Source: an uncultured Clostridia bacterium (GTDB lineage: Bacteria; Bacillota; Clostridia; Oscillospirales; Ruminococcaceae). From it: 33,642 nt of DNA. Numbering within the stretch: position 1 is the first letter of the stretch; each line of letters begins with the position of its first letter. A program made the position numbers and the translations under genes. Positions 25,343 through 33,580 of the stretch are shown piece by piece. The DNA lies in assembly GCA_947625615.1 (NCBI GenBank), contig CANQPB010000024.1, forward strand, positions 1 to 33,642. The letters are read 5' to 3'. Below the pieces are notes generated by a model. That model had not been told where the DNA came from, did not search any database, and saw only the letters and a list, made by a program, of their open reading frames with translations.

Positions 25343-26653
25343 TTATCCCACGGCCGAGGCCAGTGCGCCGATGATCAGCAAAAATACGCAAAAGAGCGTT
25401 TCGGCTATTCTTGAGGCGGCGTAGGCGCCGTCGCTTTCCCGCATGGCCCGGCGGATAAATCCCGCGACGGCCGAGGGCAGGGGCGAGAGCGAAACTATCC
25501 CGGCGGCCAGCCAGGGAAGGCTCCGCCTAAACTCGGCGTTTAGGGCGTAGGTTATATCGTAGTCGTATTTATAATAGTTCAGCGCCGAGAAAAATTTCAC
25601 AAGCCCCTCGGGGCTGCGGCAGCAGAGCATAAGCGCGGCGGCGTTCCAGACTATAAGGGTCAGGATAATGTCCCCTGCCTTTTTGCCGGGAGGAGAGGCA
25701 CCCTCGATAATAAGCCCCGCGACTATCGCCATAAAGCAGGCGGCGGCTCCCGCTCCGAAGCCGAAGAACACCCCCGAGGCCACCGACGCGGCGGCGATCG
25801 CCATGGCAGCCGAGGCGGCAGAGCTTTCGCAGAAGCATTTTGAAACGAACCCGGGCAGGCTCTTCCAGAGGCCGGAAACATGCGTGCCGAGCCTTATGCC
25901 GGGGGTGAACCCGGAAAGCGCGGGTTCGGCGTAAAAGCCGTTCATGAGCTTCATTCCGCAGGACATTGAAAGAAGCCCCGAGACGACTACATAAGCCTCC
26001 AAAGAGGCCGAGGCAAAGAGTATCAGCGCGTTCAGCCAGGGAAAAGCGCTCCCCGAAAGGGCGGCAAGCCTAACCCTGTCAAAGGCGAGGCCCAAAACGG
26101 CGGTCTTTGCAAAGCCCCGAATAAACATGCAGGCCCCCGAGGAGAGGCCCGAAAGGCCGGCGCGGCGCTCGGAAAGCTTGGCGCCGGTGTCGGCATAGTC
26201 GTCAAGAGGGGATATGAGCATGTTCTCGACGGATATGAGATATGCCGCGAGGGCGAAAAAGTCCCGCTCCGGCTCCATGCCCTCCACTATGTTCTTTTCG
26301 TAGAGAATGCATCTTAAGGCGAACAGGCAGAGCCCGACGGATATGAGCATTGAGCCGAGGGAAGCCTCGGCGCCGAGGGATATAACGGCGACGGCGGCAA
26401 AGCAGGACGCAAACGCGCCGGTGACTATTGCGCAGGCAAGGCGGTTCACCCTTTTCGAGAGAAGCCCGAGAATATATATCAGAATAACGGGCAGAATAAT
26501 GAGCAGCCAATACCAGTGTCTGCCCCAGGTGATGAAAATAAGGGAAGCGGCGACGGAAACGGCGTTTTTGGCCCATGCCTCGCGGCAGCAGAAGCTTGCA
26601 ACAAGGTATACCGGCAAAAATGCAAAGACAAAAATGAGATCCGACCAGATCAT
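25343..26653 (-). CDS. MBOAT-like membrane protein lacking the catalytic His
   Basis: This encodes 436 residues with about ten or more membrane segments. By eye its layout follows AlgI/DltB-type O-acyltransferases: the N-terminal WSDLIFVFAFLPVYL, then SLIFITWGRHWYW, a region like the LIAGP motif (SVENMLISPLDDYAD), then LWKSLPGFVSK (about 262-272) in place of the FWRRWHISLS motif, and SGVFFGFGAG (293-302) where active enzymes have a Trp-His pair. Phe296 and Phe297 occupy those positions. I chose the ATG at 26653, after AAAGGAGG and a good promoter; a longer frame would start upstream of that promoter. If the assignment holds it is probably not a functional acyltransferase. Confidence 0.65.
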   Translation of the reverse strand: MIWSDLIFVFAFLPVYLVASFCCREAWAKNAVSVAASLIFITWGRHWYWLLIILPVILIYILGLLSKRVNRLACAIVTGAFASCFAAVAVISLGAEASLGSMLISVGLCLFALRCILYEKNIVEGMEPERDFFALAAYLISVENMLISPLDDYADTGAKLSERRAGLSGLSSGACMFIRGFAKTAVLGLAFDRVRLAALSGSAFPWLNALILFASASLEAYVVVSGLLSMSCGMKLMNGFYAEPALSGFTPGIRLGTHVSGLWKSLPGFVSKCFCESSAASAAMAIAAASVASGVFFGFGAGAAACFMAIVAGLIIEGASPPGKKAGDIILTLIVWNAAALMLCCRSPEGLVKFFSALNYYKYDYDITYALNAEFRRSLPWLAAGIVSLSPLPSAVAGFIRRAMRESDGAYAASRIAETLFCVFLLIIGALASAVG

Positions 26654-26683
26654 CGCGCTTCCTCCTTTCGGGTATTTTTGATA

Positions 26684-26712
26684 AGTATAGCACATCGTGA
26701 AAAAATTATCAA
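26684..26712 (-). promoter_or_regulatory. Promoter of the MBOAT-like/SH3 unit
   Basis: Minus strand: -35 TTGATA (26707-26712), 17-nt spacer, -10 TATACT (26684-26689). The start codon lies about 30 nt downstream, so the leader is very short. This decides the start of the 25343-26653 gene. Confidence 0.85.
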
Positions 26713-26726
26713 GCCCCTTGACACAG

Positions 26727-26750
26727 TGATGTGGCCTGATGGCCACATCA
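26727..26750. repeat. 10-bp perfect inverted repeat upstream of a promoter
   Basis: TGATGTGGCC and its reverse complement flank a TGAT spacer. It lies 15 nt upstream of the -35 of the divergent MBOAT-like gene and about 210 nt before the protease start. It has no T-run, so it is more likely an operator or a protein-binding site than a terminator. The rest of 26751-26874 shows a small ACCCT/AGGGT hairpin and no gene. Confidence 0.6.
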
Positions 26751-26874
26751 AGAAGATAGAAGTTAGAACCCTCCTTAAGGGTGAATTCATAAAAATCCTG
26801 CGATTTACTCCGGGTTTTCGGGTCTCTATCCCCTAATATTCCGCTTTCTTTCATGCAGTTTTCACATACCCGGG

Positions 26875-26880
26875 TATAAT
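26875..26880 (+). promoter_or_regulatory. Possible -10 element of the protease gene
   Basis: A perfect TATAAT stands about 80 nt before the protease ATG. No matching -35 hexamer appears at 16-18 nt, so the call is tentative. Confidence 0.3.
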
Positions 26881-26961
26881 AATAATCACCGAATCAAAAA
26901 ATCCCGCCGCAAAAGGCGCGGCCGGGTAACACGCAAAAGCCCTTTTTCGGAGGTAATTCAG

Positions 26962-28758
26962 ATGTCCGAATTTAATATCAACGACAGCGAGAAGCAGGCG
27001 CAGGCCGCCGAAGAGCAGCCCGAAGCGTCTAATATAAGCTCTCAGGAAGTCCCCTCCGACCCCGTTCCGACCGCCTTTATGCCTGCCGATCAGCCAGACG
27101 CACAAATTTCGGAGGCAGCACAACCGGCCGGCCCGGCCGTGGCAGATGCGGCCCCCGCAGAGGCGCCTTATGCAAATGCGGCGCCTGCAGATACTCCAAG
27201 GCCTATGGACGGCTTTGCGGCTAACCCGCAGCCGGTGCCGGGGCAGATTCCCCAGGCGCCGGAAAGAAACGACGGCTTTGCGGCCCAATACACCCCGCCC
27301 GCAGACGGCTTCGGGCAGAGCGCCGCATATTATTCTCCCTCCGACGCGCAGGGTGCCCAGAACGGCCAGCCCCAGATGAACGCGCCGCGGCAAAATCCCT
27401 ACGGAGCGCCCTCTCAGGGATATTTCAGGCCGCAGACAAACGAATTTGTCTACAGCCCCGATGTTCCCCGGAAAAAGTTAAGCTTCGGCAAGGGCCTGAT
27501 AATCGCGATAGCCTGCGTTTTGGCGGTGTTTATCGTTTCGATAGTTTCAATTTCCGCTTACGGATATTTCACCGGGGCGTATACCCTGAGAAGCCCCTAT
27601 ACCGACAGCCAGGGCAATTCGCTCGACCCTGATAAGCGCCAGAGCGTCGATCTTGACAAGCACGCCTTCAGAAACGAGACCGATTCGGACGAAGACATCG
27701 AAGACGACGACTATGACGATGATGACGACGATTTCGACGACGATGACTTTGACGACGATTACGATGACAGAGACGACGGTGAAGTTCAGGTAATCTCTCC
27801 CGAGCCGATAAGAGACGCCCCCGCAATTCAGCAGGCGGATTCTCAGAGCGGCGAAATGTCCCTGCCGGACATCTACGACAAGGTTATAAAATCCGTCGTC
27901 GGGGTTTCAACCACCGTCAGAAACGGCACCCAGACCGGCACCGGCTTTATAATCAGCGAGGACGGCTATATAGTCACCAACGCGCATGTGATCGAAGATT
28001 ACTCCTCGGTAATGATAGTGGACGAAAACTCTAAGGAATACGAGGCGCAGGTGATAGGCTCGGACGAGCAGACCGACATCGCGGTTTTAAAGATAGACCC
28101 CTCGGGGAGCGATTTACAGCCTGTCGAATTCGGCAAATCGGGGGATTTGAGGATCGGCGATCAGGCGATCGCGATAGGAAACCCCCTCGGATTCGAGCTT
28201 TACGGCACCATGACCACCGGCATAATCTCGGGACTTAACAGAACCGTCACCGTCGGCGACAACACTATGAATCTGTTGCAGACGAGCGCCTCGATAAACA
28301 GCGGCAATTCCGGCGGTCCGCTTATAAATTCCGCGGGAATGGTCGTTGGAATAACCTCTGCCAAGGTCAATTCGATATACGGCGAAAGCCTCGGCTTCGC
28401 GATACCCATAGACGAAGCCCTGCCCATCATAGAAAATCTCATTGAATACGGATATGTTCCCGGAAGACCCTCGTTAGGTCTCAACACCGAGACGATAACC
28501 GACATAATGTCCCTCTACTACAGGATCCCGAAGGGCGTTTACGTCAGATTCGTCACCCCCGGGAGCGGAGCCGAACGCGCGGGTGTTCTTGCCGGCGACA
28601 TAATCATCGGCATTGAAGGCGAAACGGTGGAAGACCCCGACGAGCTGAACGAGATCAAGAACCGCTATGCGGTCGGCGACACCGTCACCCTGACGGTCTA
28701 CCGCGGCGGGCAGAATTTCGACATCGACGTGGTTTTAACCGAAAGCGCGCCCAACTGA
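26962..28758 (+). CDS. HtrA/DegP-type membrane serine protease with PDZ domain
   Basis: This encodes 598 residues. Residues 1-170 are low-complexity Ala/Pro/Gln-rich and cytosolic; a membrane helix follows at about 178-203; residues 241-274 are almost only Asp and Glu with a few aromatics. The trypsin-like domain has the triad His342 (TNAHVI), Asp372 (TDIAVLKI) and Ser450 (NSGNSGGPL). A PDZ domain covers about 505-595 (GAERAGVLAGDIIIGIEGE). Such proteases degrade or refold damaged proteins outside the cell membrane. ATG is preceded by GGAGG with an 8-nt gap. It is transcribed divergently from the MBOAT-like gene. Confidence 0.93.
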   Translation: MSEFNINDSEKQAQAAEEQPEASNISSQEVPSDPVPTAFMPADQPDAQISEAAQPAGPAVADAAPAEAPYANAAPADTPRPMDGFAANPQPVPGQIPQAPERNDGFAAQYTPPADGFGQSAAYYSPSDAQGAQNGQPQMNAPRQNPYGAPSQGYFRPQTNEFVYSPDVPRKKLSFGKGLIIAIACVLAVFIVSIVSISAYGYFTGAYTLRSPYTDSQGNSLDPDKRQSVDLDKHAFRNETDSDEDIEDDDYDDDDDDFDDDDFDDDYDDRDDGEVQVISPEPIRDAPAIQQADSQSGEMSLPDIYDKVIKSVVGVSTTVRNGTQTGTGFIISEDGYIVTNAHVIEDYSSVMIVDENSKEYEAQVIGSDEQTDIAVLKIDPSGSDLQPVEFGKSGDLRIGDQAIAIGNPLGFELYGTMTTGIISGLNRTVTVGDNTMNLLQTSASINSGNSGGPLINSAGMVVGITSAKVNSIYGESLGFAIPIDEALPIIENLIEYGYVPGRPSLGLNTETITDIMSLYYRIPKGVYVRFVTPGSGAERAGVLAGDIIIGIEGETVEDPDELNEIKNRYAVGDTVTLTVYRGGQNFDIDVVLTESAPN

Positions 28759-29042
28759 CAATCTCGGCGTCAACCGGCGCCGAAGGCTTAGGGGGAAGCC
28801 TATTCCCCCGCCAAACGACAAGAGCAAATACCGTGCTTTTTCATATTTTCCCTTTCTTTTGCGCGCCCGAGGCCACCCGGGCTTCGGGCCGCGCACAACC
28901 TTTGCCCTCTTCCAGCATTTTTTAGTGCGCTGTTTTCATTTTTTCCCTCTCGGAAGGCAGTCGGCCGCAAGGCCGGCTGTTTTCCTTTGTACGGATTTTT
29001 TGGAGCGACTCGCCGGTGTCCCGCTCTCCTCTAAATTTATAC
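28759..29042 (+). other. Gene-free interval with several hairpins
   Basis: No plausible gene is seen. The interval holds a CGGCG/CGCCG stem (28765-28782), a GGGGGAA/TTCCCCC stem without T-run (28791-28809), and a large GC-rich hairpin at 28861-28894 (GCGCG and CCCGA arms, one bulge). The last hairpin (28959-28978) is listed separately as a terminator. A short untranslated RNA could be made here, but no promoter was found. Confidence 0.4.
28959..28990 (+). terminator. Terminator-like hairpin before the amidohydrolase promoter
   Basis: An 8-bp stem with one G-T pair (AGTCGGCC/GGCCGGCT) closes a GCAA loop and is followed by GTTTTCCTTT on the plus strand. It is 200 nt after the protease stop and may end that transcript. 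Confidence 0.55.
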
Positions 29043-29071
29043 TTGACAAATCGCGCGGGGCGCATTACTAT
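29043..29071 (+). promoter_or_regulatory. Promoter of the amidohydrolase-metY pair
   Basis: -35 TTGACA (29043-29048), 17-nt spacer, -10 TACTAT (29066-29071). The start site should be near 29078, which rules out an upstream ATG at 29074 and leaves no room for a riboswitch before the first gene. Confidence 0.9.
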
Positions 29072-29103
29072 ATATGAAGACTTTATTCAAGGACGGATCA
29101 CCC

Positions 29104-29904
29104 ATGCCAATTATCGATTGCCACTGCCATGTATACCCCGAAAAGATAGCCGCAAAGGCCGTTGAAAGCATAGGAAGCTTCTACGGCCTGCCGATGAAAT
29201 ATCTCGGCACAGCGGCCGACATGATAGCCAACAGCCGCGCCGCCGGAATCACCCACAGCGTGATATTCTCCGTTGCGACGACGCCCCACCAGGTAAACAG
29301 CATTAACGATTTTATCGCCGAGGAGGTAGCCAAAGATCCCTCGCTCACCGGCCTCGGGGCCGTTCACCCCGAAAGCCCCGACCAGCGCGCCGACATCGAC
29401 AAGGTAGTCTCGCTCGGGCTTAAGGGCGTGAAGCTCCACCCCGATTTTCAGCGGTTTTATATCGACGACCCCCGCTGCATGCGCATCTACGAGCTTTGCG
29501 CAGAGCGCGATCTCACCGTTTTGATACATATGGGGGATCTGAGATACGACTTCTCCCGCCCCGAAAGGCTGATTCCCGTTCTGCGGGAATTTCGGGGGCT
29601 TAAGATAATCGGCGCTCATCTCGGCGGGTGGAGCCTTTGGAAGGACGCCGCCGACCGGCTTAAAGGCTTTGAAGATTTCACCGTCGACTGCTCAAGCTCG
29701 CTCGCGTTCATGCCGCCCGAACAGGCAAGGGATATAATCCGCGGCTACGGCTCGAAAAGGGTGATCTTCGGCACCGACTACCCCATGTGGGATTTCGGCG
29801 ACGAGCTAAAGCGCTTCTACGCCCTCGGCCTCGACGAAAAGGAAAACGAGGATATCCTCTGGAAAAATTCCGCCCGGCTGTTCGGGATAGACGTATCCGA
29901 GTAA
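29104..29904 (+). CDS. Amidohydrolase family-2 (metal-dependent hydrolase)
   Basis: This encodes 266 residues, a TIM-barrel metal-dependent hydrolase of the amidohydrolase_2 (PF04909) type, cytosolic. Metal-ligand motifs are the N-terminal DCHCH (His7, His9), the later IHMG and AHLGG, and the acidic GTDYP near the end. GVKLHPDFQ is also typical. The substrate is unknown; the family holds decarboxylases and hydrolases of cyclic or carboxylated compounds. The ATG at 29104 has AAGGA upstream. It is co-transcribed with the sulfhydrylase gene 34 nt downstream. Confidence 0.85.
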   Translation: MPIIDCHCHVYPEKIAAKAVESIGSFYGLPMKYLGTAADMIANSRAAGITHSVIFSVATTPHQVNSINDFIAEEVAKDPSLTGLGAVHPESPDQRADIDKVVSLGLKGVKLHPDFQRFYIDDPRCMRIYELCAERDLTVLIHMGDLRYDFSRPERLIPVLREFRGLKIIGAHLGGWSLWKDAADRLKGFEDFTVDCSSSLAFMPPEQARDIIRGYGSKRVIFGTDYPMWDFGDELKRFYALGLDEKENEDILWKNSARLFGIDVSE

Positions 29905-29938
29905 ATATAAAGTTTATAAACCGAAAGGAGTTCAATAT

Positions 29939-31219
29939 ATGAAAAATCAGAAAATAGGCACCGTATGCGTTCAGAGCGGCTACCGCCCCAAAAACGGCGA
30001 GCCGAGACAGGTTCCGATAGTTCAGTCGACCACATTTAAATACGACACCGGCGACGACATGGCCGCGCTGTTCAATCTTGAGGCCGAGGGATATTTCTAC
30101 TCGCGGCTTCAAAATCCCACCTGCGACACCGTCGCGGCAAAGATCTGCGAGCTTGAGGGCGGCACTGCCGCCATGCTCACCTCGTCGGGACAGGCCGCCA
30201 ATTTCTTCGCGGTATTCAATATTGCAAATTCCGGCGACCACGTAGTCTCGGTCTCCTCGATTTACGGCGGGACGTTCAACCTGTTCTCGGTGACGATGAA
30301 AAAGATGAATATCGATTTCACCTTCGTCGCCCCCGACTGCTCCGACGAGGAGCTTGAAGCCGCCTTTAAGCCGAACACAAAGGCCGTCTTCGGCGAGACC
30401 GTTGCCAACCCGGCGCTTAGGGTGCTCGACATAGAAAGATTTGCAAACGCCGCCCACGCCCACGGCGTGCCGCTTATCGTGGACAACACCTTTGCAACCC
30501 CGATAAACTGCCGCCCCTTTGAATTCGGCGCCGACATCGTCACCCATTCGACGACAAAATATATGGACGGCCACGGCTCGGCCATCGGCGGAGCGATAGT
30601 CGACAGCGGCCGCTTCGACTGGCTCGCCCACAAAGAAAAATTCCCCGGGCTCACCACCCCCGACGACAGCTATCACGGCATAACCTACGCCGAAAAATTC
30701 GGCAAGGAGGGCGCGTTCATCACAAAAGCAACCGCCCAGCTTATGCGCGACTTCGGCTGCACGCAGTCGCCGCAGAGTGCATTCTACCTCAACCTCGGGC
30801 TGGAAAGCCTTGAAGTCAGAATGAAGCGCCACACCGAAAACGGCCTTAGGGTCGCAAAATTCCTTGAGGGCTGCAAAAACGTCACCTGGGTGGAATATCC
30901 CGACCTTGAAACCAGCCGCGATTACAAGCTCTGCAAAAAATATCTCCCCAACGGAAGCTGCGGAGTTGTCAGCTTCGGCGTTAAGGGCGGCCGCGACGCC
31001 GCCGAAAGCTTCATGCGCCGCCTGAAGCTCTGCTCGATAGTCACCCATGTGGCCGACGCGAGAACCTGCTGCCTCCACCCGGCGAGCACCACCCACCGCC
31101 AGATGTCCGACGCCGAGCTTGAAGCCGCCGGCGTCCTGCCCGATCTTATCCGGCTCTCCTGCGGCCTCGAAAACGCCGAGGATATCATCGAAGATATCCG
31201 CCAGGCCCTCGGGGAATAA
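29939..31219 (+). CDS. metY: O-acetylhomoserine sulfhydrylase (PLP enzyme)
   Basis: This encodes 426 residues of the Cys/Met-metabolism PLP family. It makes homocysteine (or methionine) from O-acetylhomoserine and sulfide. The PLP lysine is Lys207 in HSTTKYMDGHGSAIGG, the ring-stacking aspartate is Asp182 (VDNTF), and YFYSRLQNPTCDTVAAKI, TSSGQAANFFAVF and the SCGLENAEDIIEDI end fit MetY. The length agrees with MetY rather than the shorter cystathionine enzymes. An AAAGGAG site lies before the ATG. Confidence 0.92.
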   Translation: MKNQKIGTVCVQSGYRPKNGEPRQVPIVQSTTFKYDTGDDMAALFNLEAEGYFYSRLQNPTCDTVAAKICELEGGTAAMLTSSGQAANFFAVFNIANSGDHVVSVSSIYGGTFNLFSVTMKKMNIDFTFVAPDCSDEELEAAFKPNTKAVFGETVANPALRVLDIERFANAAHAHGVPLIVDNTFATPINCRPFEFGADIVTHSTTKYMDGHGSAIGGAIVDSGRFDWLAHKEKFPGLTTPDDSYHGITYAEKFGKEGAFITKATAQLMRDFGCTQSPQSAFYLNLGLESLEVRMKRHTENGLRVAKFLEGCKNVTWVEYPDLETSRDYKLCKKYLPNGSCGVVSFGVKGGRDAAESFMRRLKLCSIVTHVADARTCCLHPASTTHRQMSDAELEAAGVLPDLIRLSCGLENAEDIIEDIRQALGE

Positions 31220-31231
31220 CCCCCAAAAAAT

Positions 31232-31272
31232 ATCCTCCTCTTCGCTTTGAAGGGGAGGATTTGAGCTTTTTT
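31232..31272 (+). terminator. Terminator after metY
   Basis: A 12-bp stem with one G-T pair (ATCCTCCTCTTC arm) closes a 5-nt loop; TTGAGCTTTTTT follows. It separates metY from the kinase promoter. Confidence 0.85.
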
Positions 31273-31315
31273 GCGAAAATTTTTCATTTTTTTGGCAAAT
31301 TATTCGCTTTACCCT

Positions 31316-31344
31316 TTGACAAACACATCGTTCCGCGCTATAAT
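31316..31344 (+). promoter_or_regulatory. Consensus promoter of the hybrid kinase
   Basis: -35 TTGACA (31316-31321), 17-nt spacer, -10 TATAAT (31339-31344): both hexamers are perfect. A TAAGGAGG ribosome site lies before the ATG at 31380. Confidence 0.93.
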
Positions 31345-31379
31345 TATACTGATTTTTTTGTTAAGGAGGCATCGGCAGT

Positions 31380-33494
31380 ATGAAGGGCCTTTTCCGAACA
31401 GCTTCTGCGCTTTTGATTGCCGCTTTGCTTATCTGTCTTGCCGCTGTGCAAATTTTTGCGGCAAACAGCATGGCCGCCGTTTCGCTCACCCCCGAGGAGG
31501 AGGCACATGTTGCCTCCCACCCGACCCTTAAAATAGGCTATGTTCAGGATAGGATCCCGGTTTCATTCACCGACGAAAACGGCGAGTTTGCCGGGATTTC
31601 ACGGTATATCTTCGACCGCGTTTCTCAGCTTTCGGGGATAGACTTTGAATATATTCCCCTGCCCGACGGCGATATAACCTACGACTATCTTCTAAGCGGC
31701 GGATTCGATCTTGTGTCGAGCGTGGAATATAACAAGGAAAACCAGACCGCCCGCGGCATTCTGATATCCGACCCTTACCTTTCGAGCCGCAAGGTGGTTG
31801 TGGCAAGGCAGGGCCTTGATTTTCGCTTCGACGCCAACCTTTCCATAGCAATTTCCTCCGGCTCGCAGACAATACGCAAGGTGCTCGGGCAGTCCTACCC
31901 CAATTTCGAAATAGTAGACTACCCGTCCATATCCGCCTGCTTTGCGGCGGTGCGCTCGGGCGAGGCCGATCTTCTGATGCAGAACCAGTACGTCGTGGAA
32001 TACTGGATATCCGAACCGATTAACGAAAAGCTGAACGTCATACCCGTGCTCGGGCTTGACGACCAGCTCTGCTTCTCCGCCGTGGTGGCCTTCGGCGACA
32101 ACGCGGGCCCCTCTCAGCAGGACGGCGAGGTGCTTATAGAAATACTCAACAAGGCGATATCCATGCTCACCGAGGACGAGCTCGGAAGCTTCACCATAAA
32201 GGCGATAATGGACAACCAATACCGCTATACCTTCAGAGACTTTCTCTACCGCTACCGCCTCGCGGCGACGGTGTTCGTGATATCCGCCATCGTCATCGTC
32301 GTGCTTGTGGGGCTTTTGCTCCGCCAGCGGATAAGGATAGCCGAAAACAAGGCGGACGACAAGGCGCGCAACCGCTTCTTATCCACCATGAGCCACGAGA
32401 TTCGCACCCCGCTGAACGGTATCCTCGGCCTGAACTATCTGATGTCGCAGACCGAAGACGGCGCGAAGGTAAAGGAATATCTCAAACAGTCCGACGTGAC
32501 GGCGACATATCTTCTTTCGCTGATAAACGACATGCTCGACATGTCGGGCCTACAGAGCGGCAACCTTGAGCTTTCGGCTGCGCCGGTAGATCTCAAACTC
32601 GTTTTGGACGCGGTAAATTCCATCGCCGAAAACGAGATGCAAAAAAAGAATATAACGTATTCCGCCGACGCAAAGCTCGACTGGCCCTGCGTTTCGGGGG
32701 ATCAGGTGAGAATACAGCAGGTGCTTCTGCATCTTTTGGACAACGCCAAAAAGTTCACCTCGGAGGGCGGAAAAGTAGAGTTCAGGCTTGCGCAGCGGCT
32801 TTTGCCCGACGGCAGGGTGCTCATCGAGGCCGAGGTGACCGACAACGGCCGCGGCATGAGCGAGGATCTGCAAAAGCACATCTTCGACGCATTTGTAAGG
32901 CAGCTTGACACCGTTTCAAAGGGCACGCAGGGCGCCGGCCTCGGCCTAAGCATAAGCCGCCAGCTTGCAAGAATGATGGGCGGCGATTTGACGGTTGAAA
33001 GCCGCCCCGGCGAGGGGAGCACATTTAAATTCACCTTTACGGCAGACCCCGCCGAGCTCCCCGAAAGCGGCGCCCGCGCAAACACGGATCACGAAAGCAT
33101 TCGGGTGCTCGTCGCCGAAGACAACGAGCTGAACGGAGAGATTATTTTAGAGCTTCTCAGCGAGCACGGCTACGCGGCAGATCTCGCCGAAAACGGCAGG
33201 GTGGCGCTTGAGATGTTCTCGGAATCCGCCCCGGGGTGGTACGGTGTGATTCTCATGGATCTTCTGATGCCCGAGATGGACGGCTTTGAGGCCGCCATGG
33301 CGATACGCCGGCTCGACCGCGACGACGCCGAGCGCGTGAGCATCTTCGCCTGCTCGGCAAACTCGACCGACCAGGATCGCCAGAAGGCCGCCGAAAGCGG
33401 CATGGACGGCTTTATAACGAAGCCCGTCGACGTAAAGCTGATGCTTAAGATGATAGAAGAGGCGAGGGGTTCAAAGAGGAAGACGGGGAAATAA
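31380..33494 (+). CDS. Hybrid sensor histidine kinase with solute-binding sensor domain
   Basis: This encodes 704 residues: a signal peptide (1-28), a periplasmic-side solute-binding family-3 sensor domain (about 35-280, LKIGYVQDRIPVSFTDENGE), one membrane helix (294-315), a HisKA domain with phospho-accepting His339 in STMSHEIRTPLNGI, an HATPase domain (N box with Asn455, DNGRGMS with Asp488, GTQGAGLGLS), and a C-terminal receiver domain with Asp627 (LMDLLMPEMDG), Asp581 and Lys681. This architecture resembles EvgS/BvgS-type sensors, without Hpt domain or DNA-binding output. No partner regulator is in the window. It probably senses a small molecule outside the cell. Confidence 0.95.
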   Translation: MKGLFRTASALLIAALLICLAAVQIFAANSMAAVSLTPEEEAHVASHPTLKIGYVQDRIPVSFTDENGEFAGISRYIFDRVSQLSGIDFEYIPLPDGDITYDYLLSGGFDLVSSVEYNKENQTARGILISDPYLSSRKVVVARQGLDFRFDANLSIAISSGSQTIRKVLGQSYPNFEIVDYPSISACFAAVRSGEADLLMQNQYVVEYWISEPINEKLNVIPVLGLDDQLCFSAVVAFGDNAGPSQQDGEVLIEILNKAISMLTEDELGSFTIKAIMDNQYRYTFRDFLYRYRLAATVFVISAIVIVVLVGLLLRQRIRIAENKADDKARNRFLSTMSHEIRTPLNGILGLNYLMSQTEDGAKVKEYLKQSDVTATYLLSLINDMLDMSGLQSGNLELSAAPVDLKLVLDAVNSIAENEMQKKNITYSADAKLDWPCVSGDQVRIQQVLLHLLDNAKKFTSEGGKVEFRLAQRLLPDGRVLIEAEVTDNGRGMSEDLQKHIFDAFVRQLDTVSKGTQGAGLGLSISRQLARMMGGDLTVESRPGEGSTFKFTFTADPAELPESGARANTDHESIRVLVAEDNELNGEIILELLSEHGYAADLAENGRVALEMFSESAPGWYGVILMDLLMPEMDGFEAAMAIRRLDRDDAERVSIFACSANSTDQDRQKAAESGMDGFITKPVDVKLMLKMIEEARGSKRKTGK

Positions 33495-33526
33495 TAATTA
33501 GGCAGGCGGGGCTTTAGGCCAAAACA

Positions 33527-33580
33527 GCTTGCTCCAAAAAGAAAAGGCACCTGACGGTGCCTTTTCTTTTTGGAGCAAGC
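33527..33580. terminator. Bidirectional terminator palindrome overlapping tRNA-Gly 3' end
   Basis: A perfect 25-bp inverted repeat (arms 33527-33551 and 33556-33580) has a 4-nt TGAC centre. The core (GGCACC/GGTGCC) flanked by A/T-rich runs works as a terminator in both directions. It ends the kinase transcript and the tRNA transcript. The outer ten bases of the far arm are the last bases of the tRNA gene, including the CCA end. Confidence 0.85.

Noticed and set aside
26719-26724. TTGACA as -35 of the protease gene
   Set aside because: No -10 hexamer at 16-18 nt downstream on the plus strand; it overlaps the palindrome.
26654-26854. Longer N terminus for the MBOAT-like protein
   Set aside because: This stretch holds the promoter and the palindrome; the ATG at 26653 has AAAGGAGG.
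29074-29103. Upstream ATG for the amidohydrolase
   Set aside because: It lies before the expected transcription start and lacks a ribosome site; the ATG at 29104 aligns with the DCHCH motif near the N terminus.
29043-29103. SAM riboswitch or T-box before the metY pair
   Set aside because: The promoter leaves only about 25 nt of leader, too short for either element.
29708-31096. Minus-strand open frame of 462 codons
   Set aside because: Lies opposite metY and amidohydrolase, both clearly coding; no ribosome site or recognisable domain.
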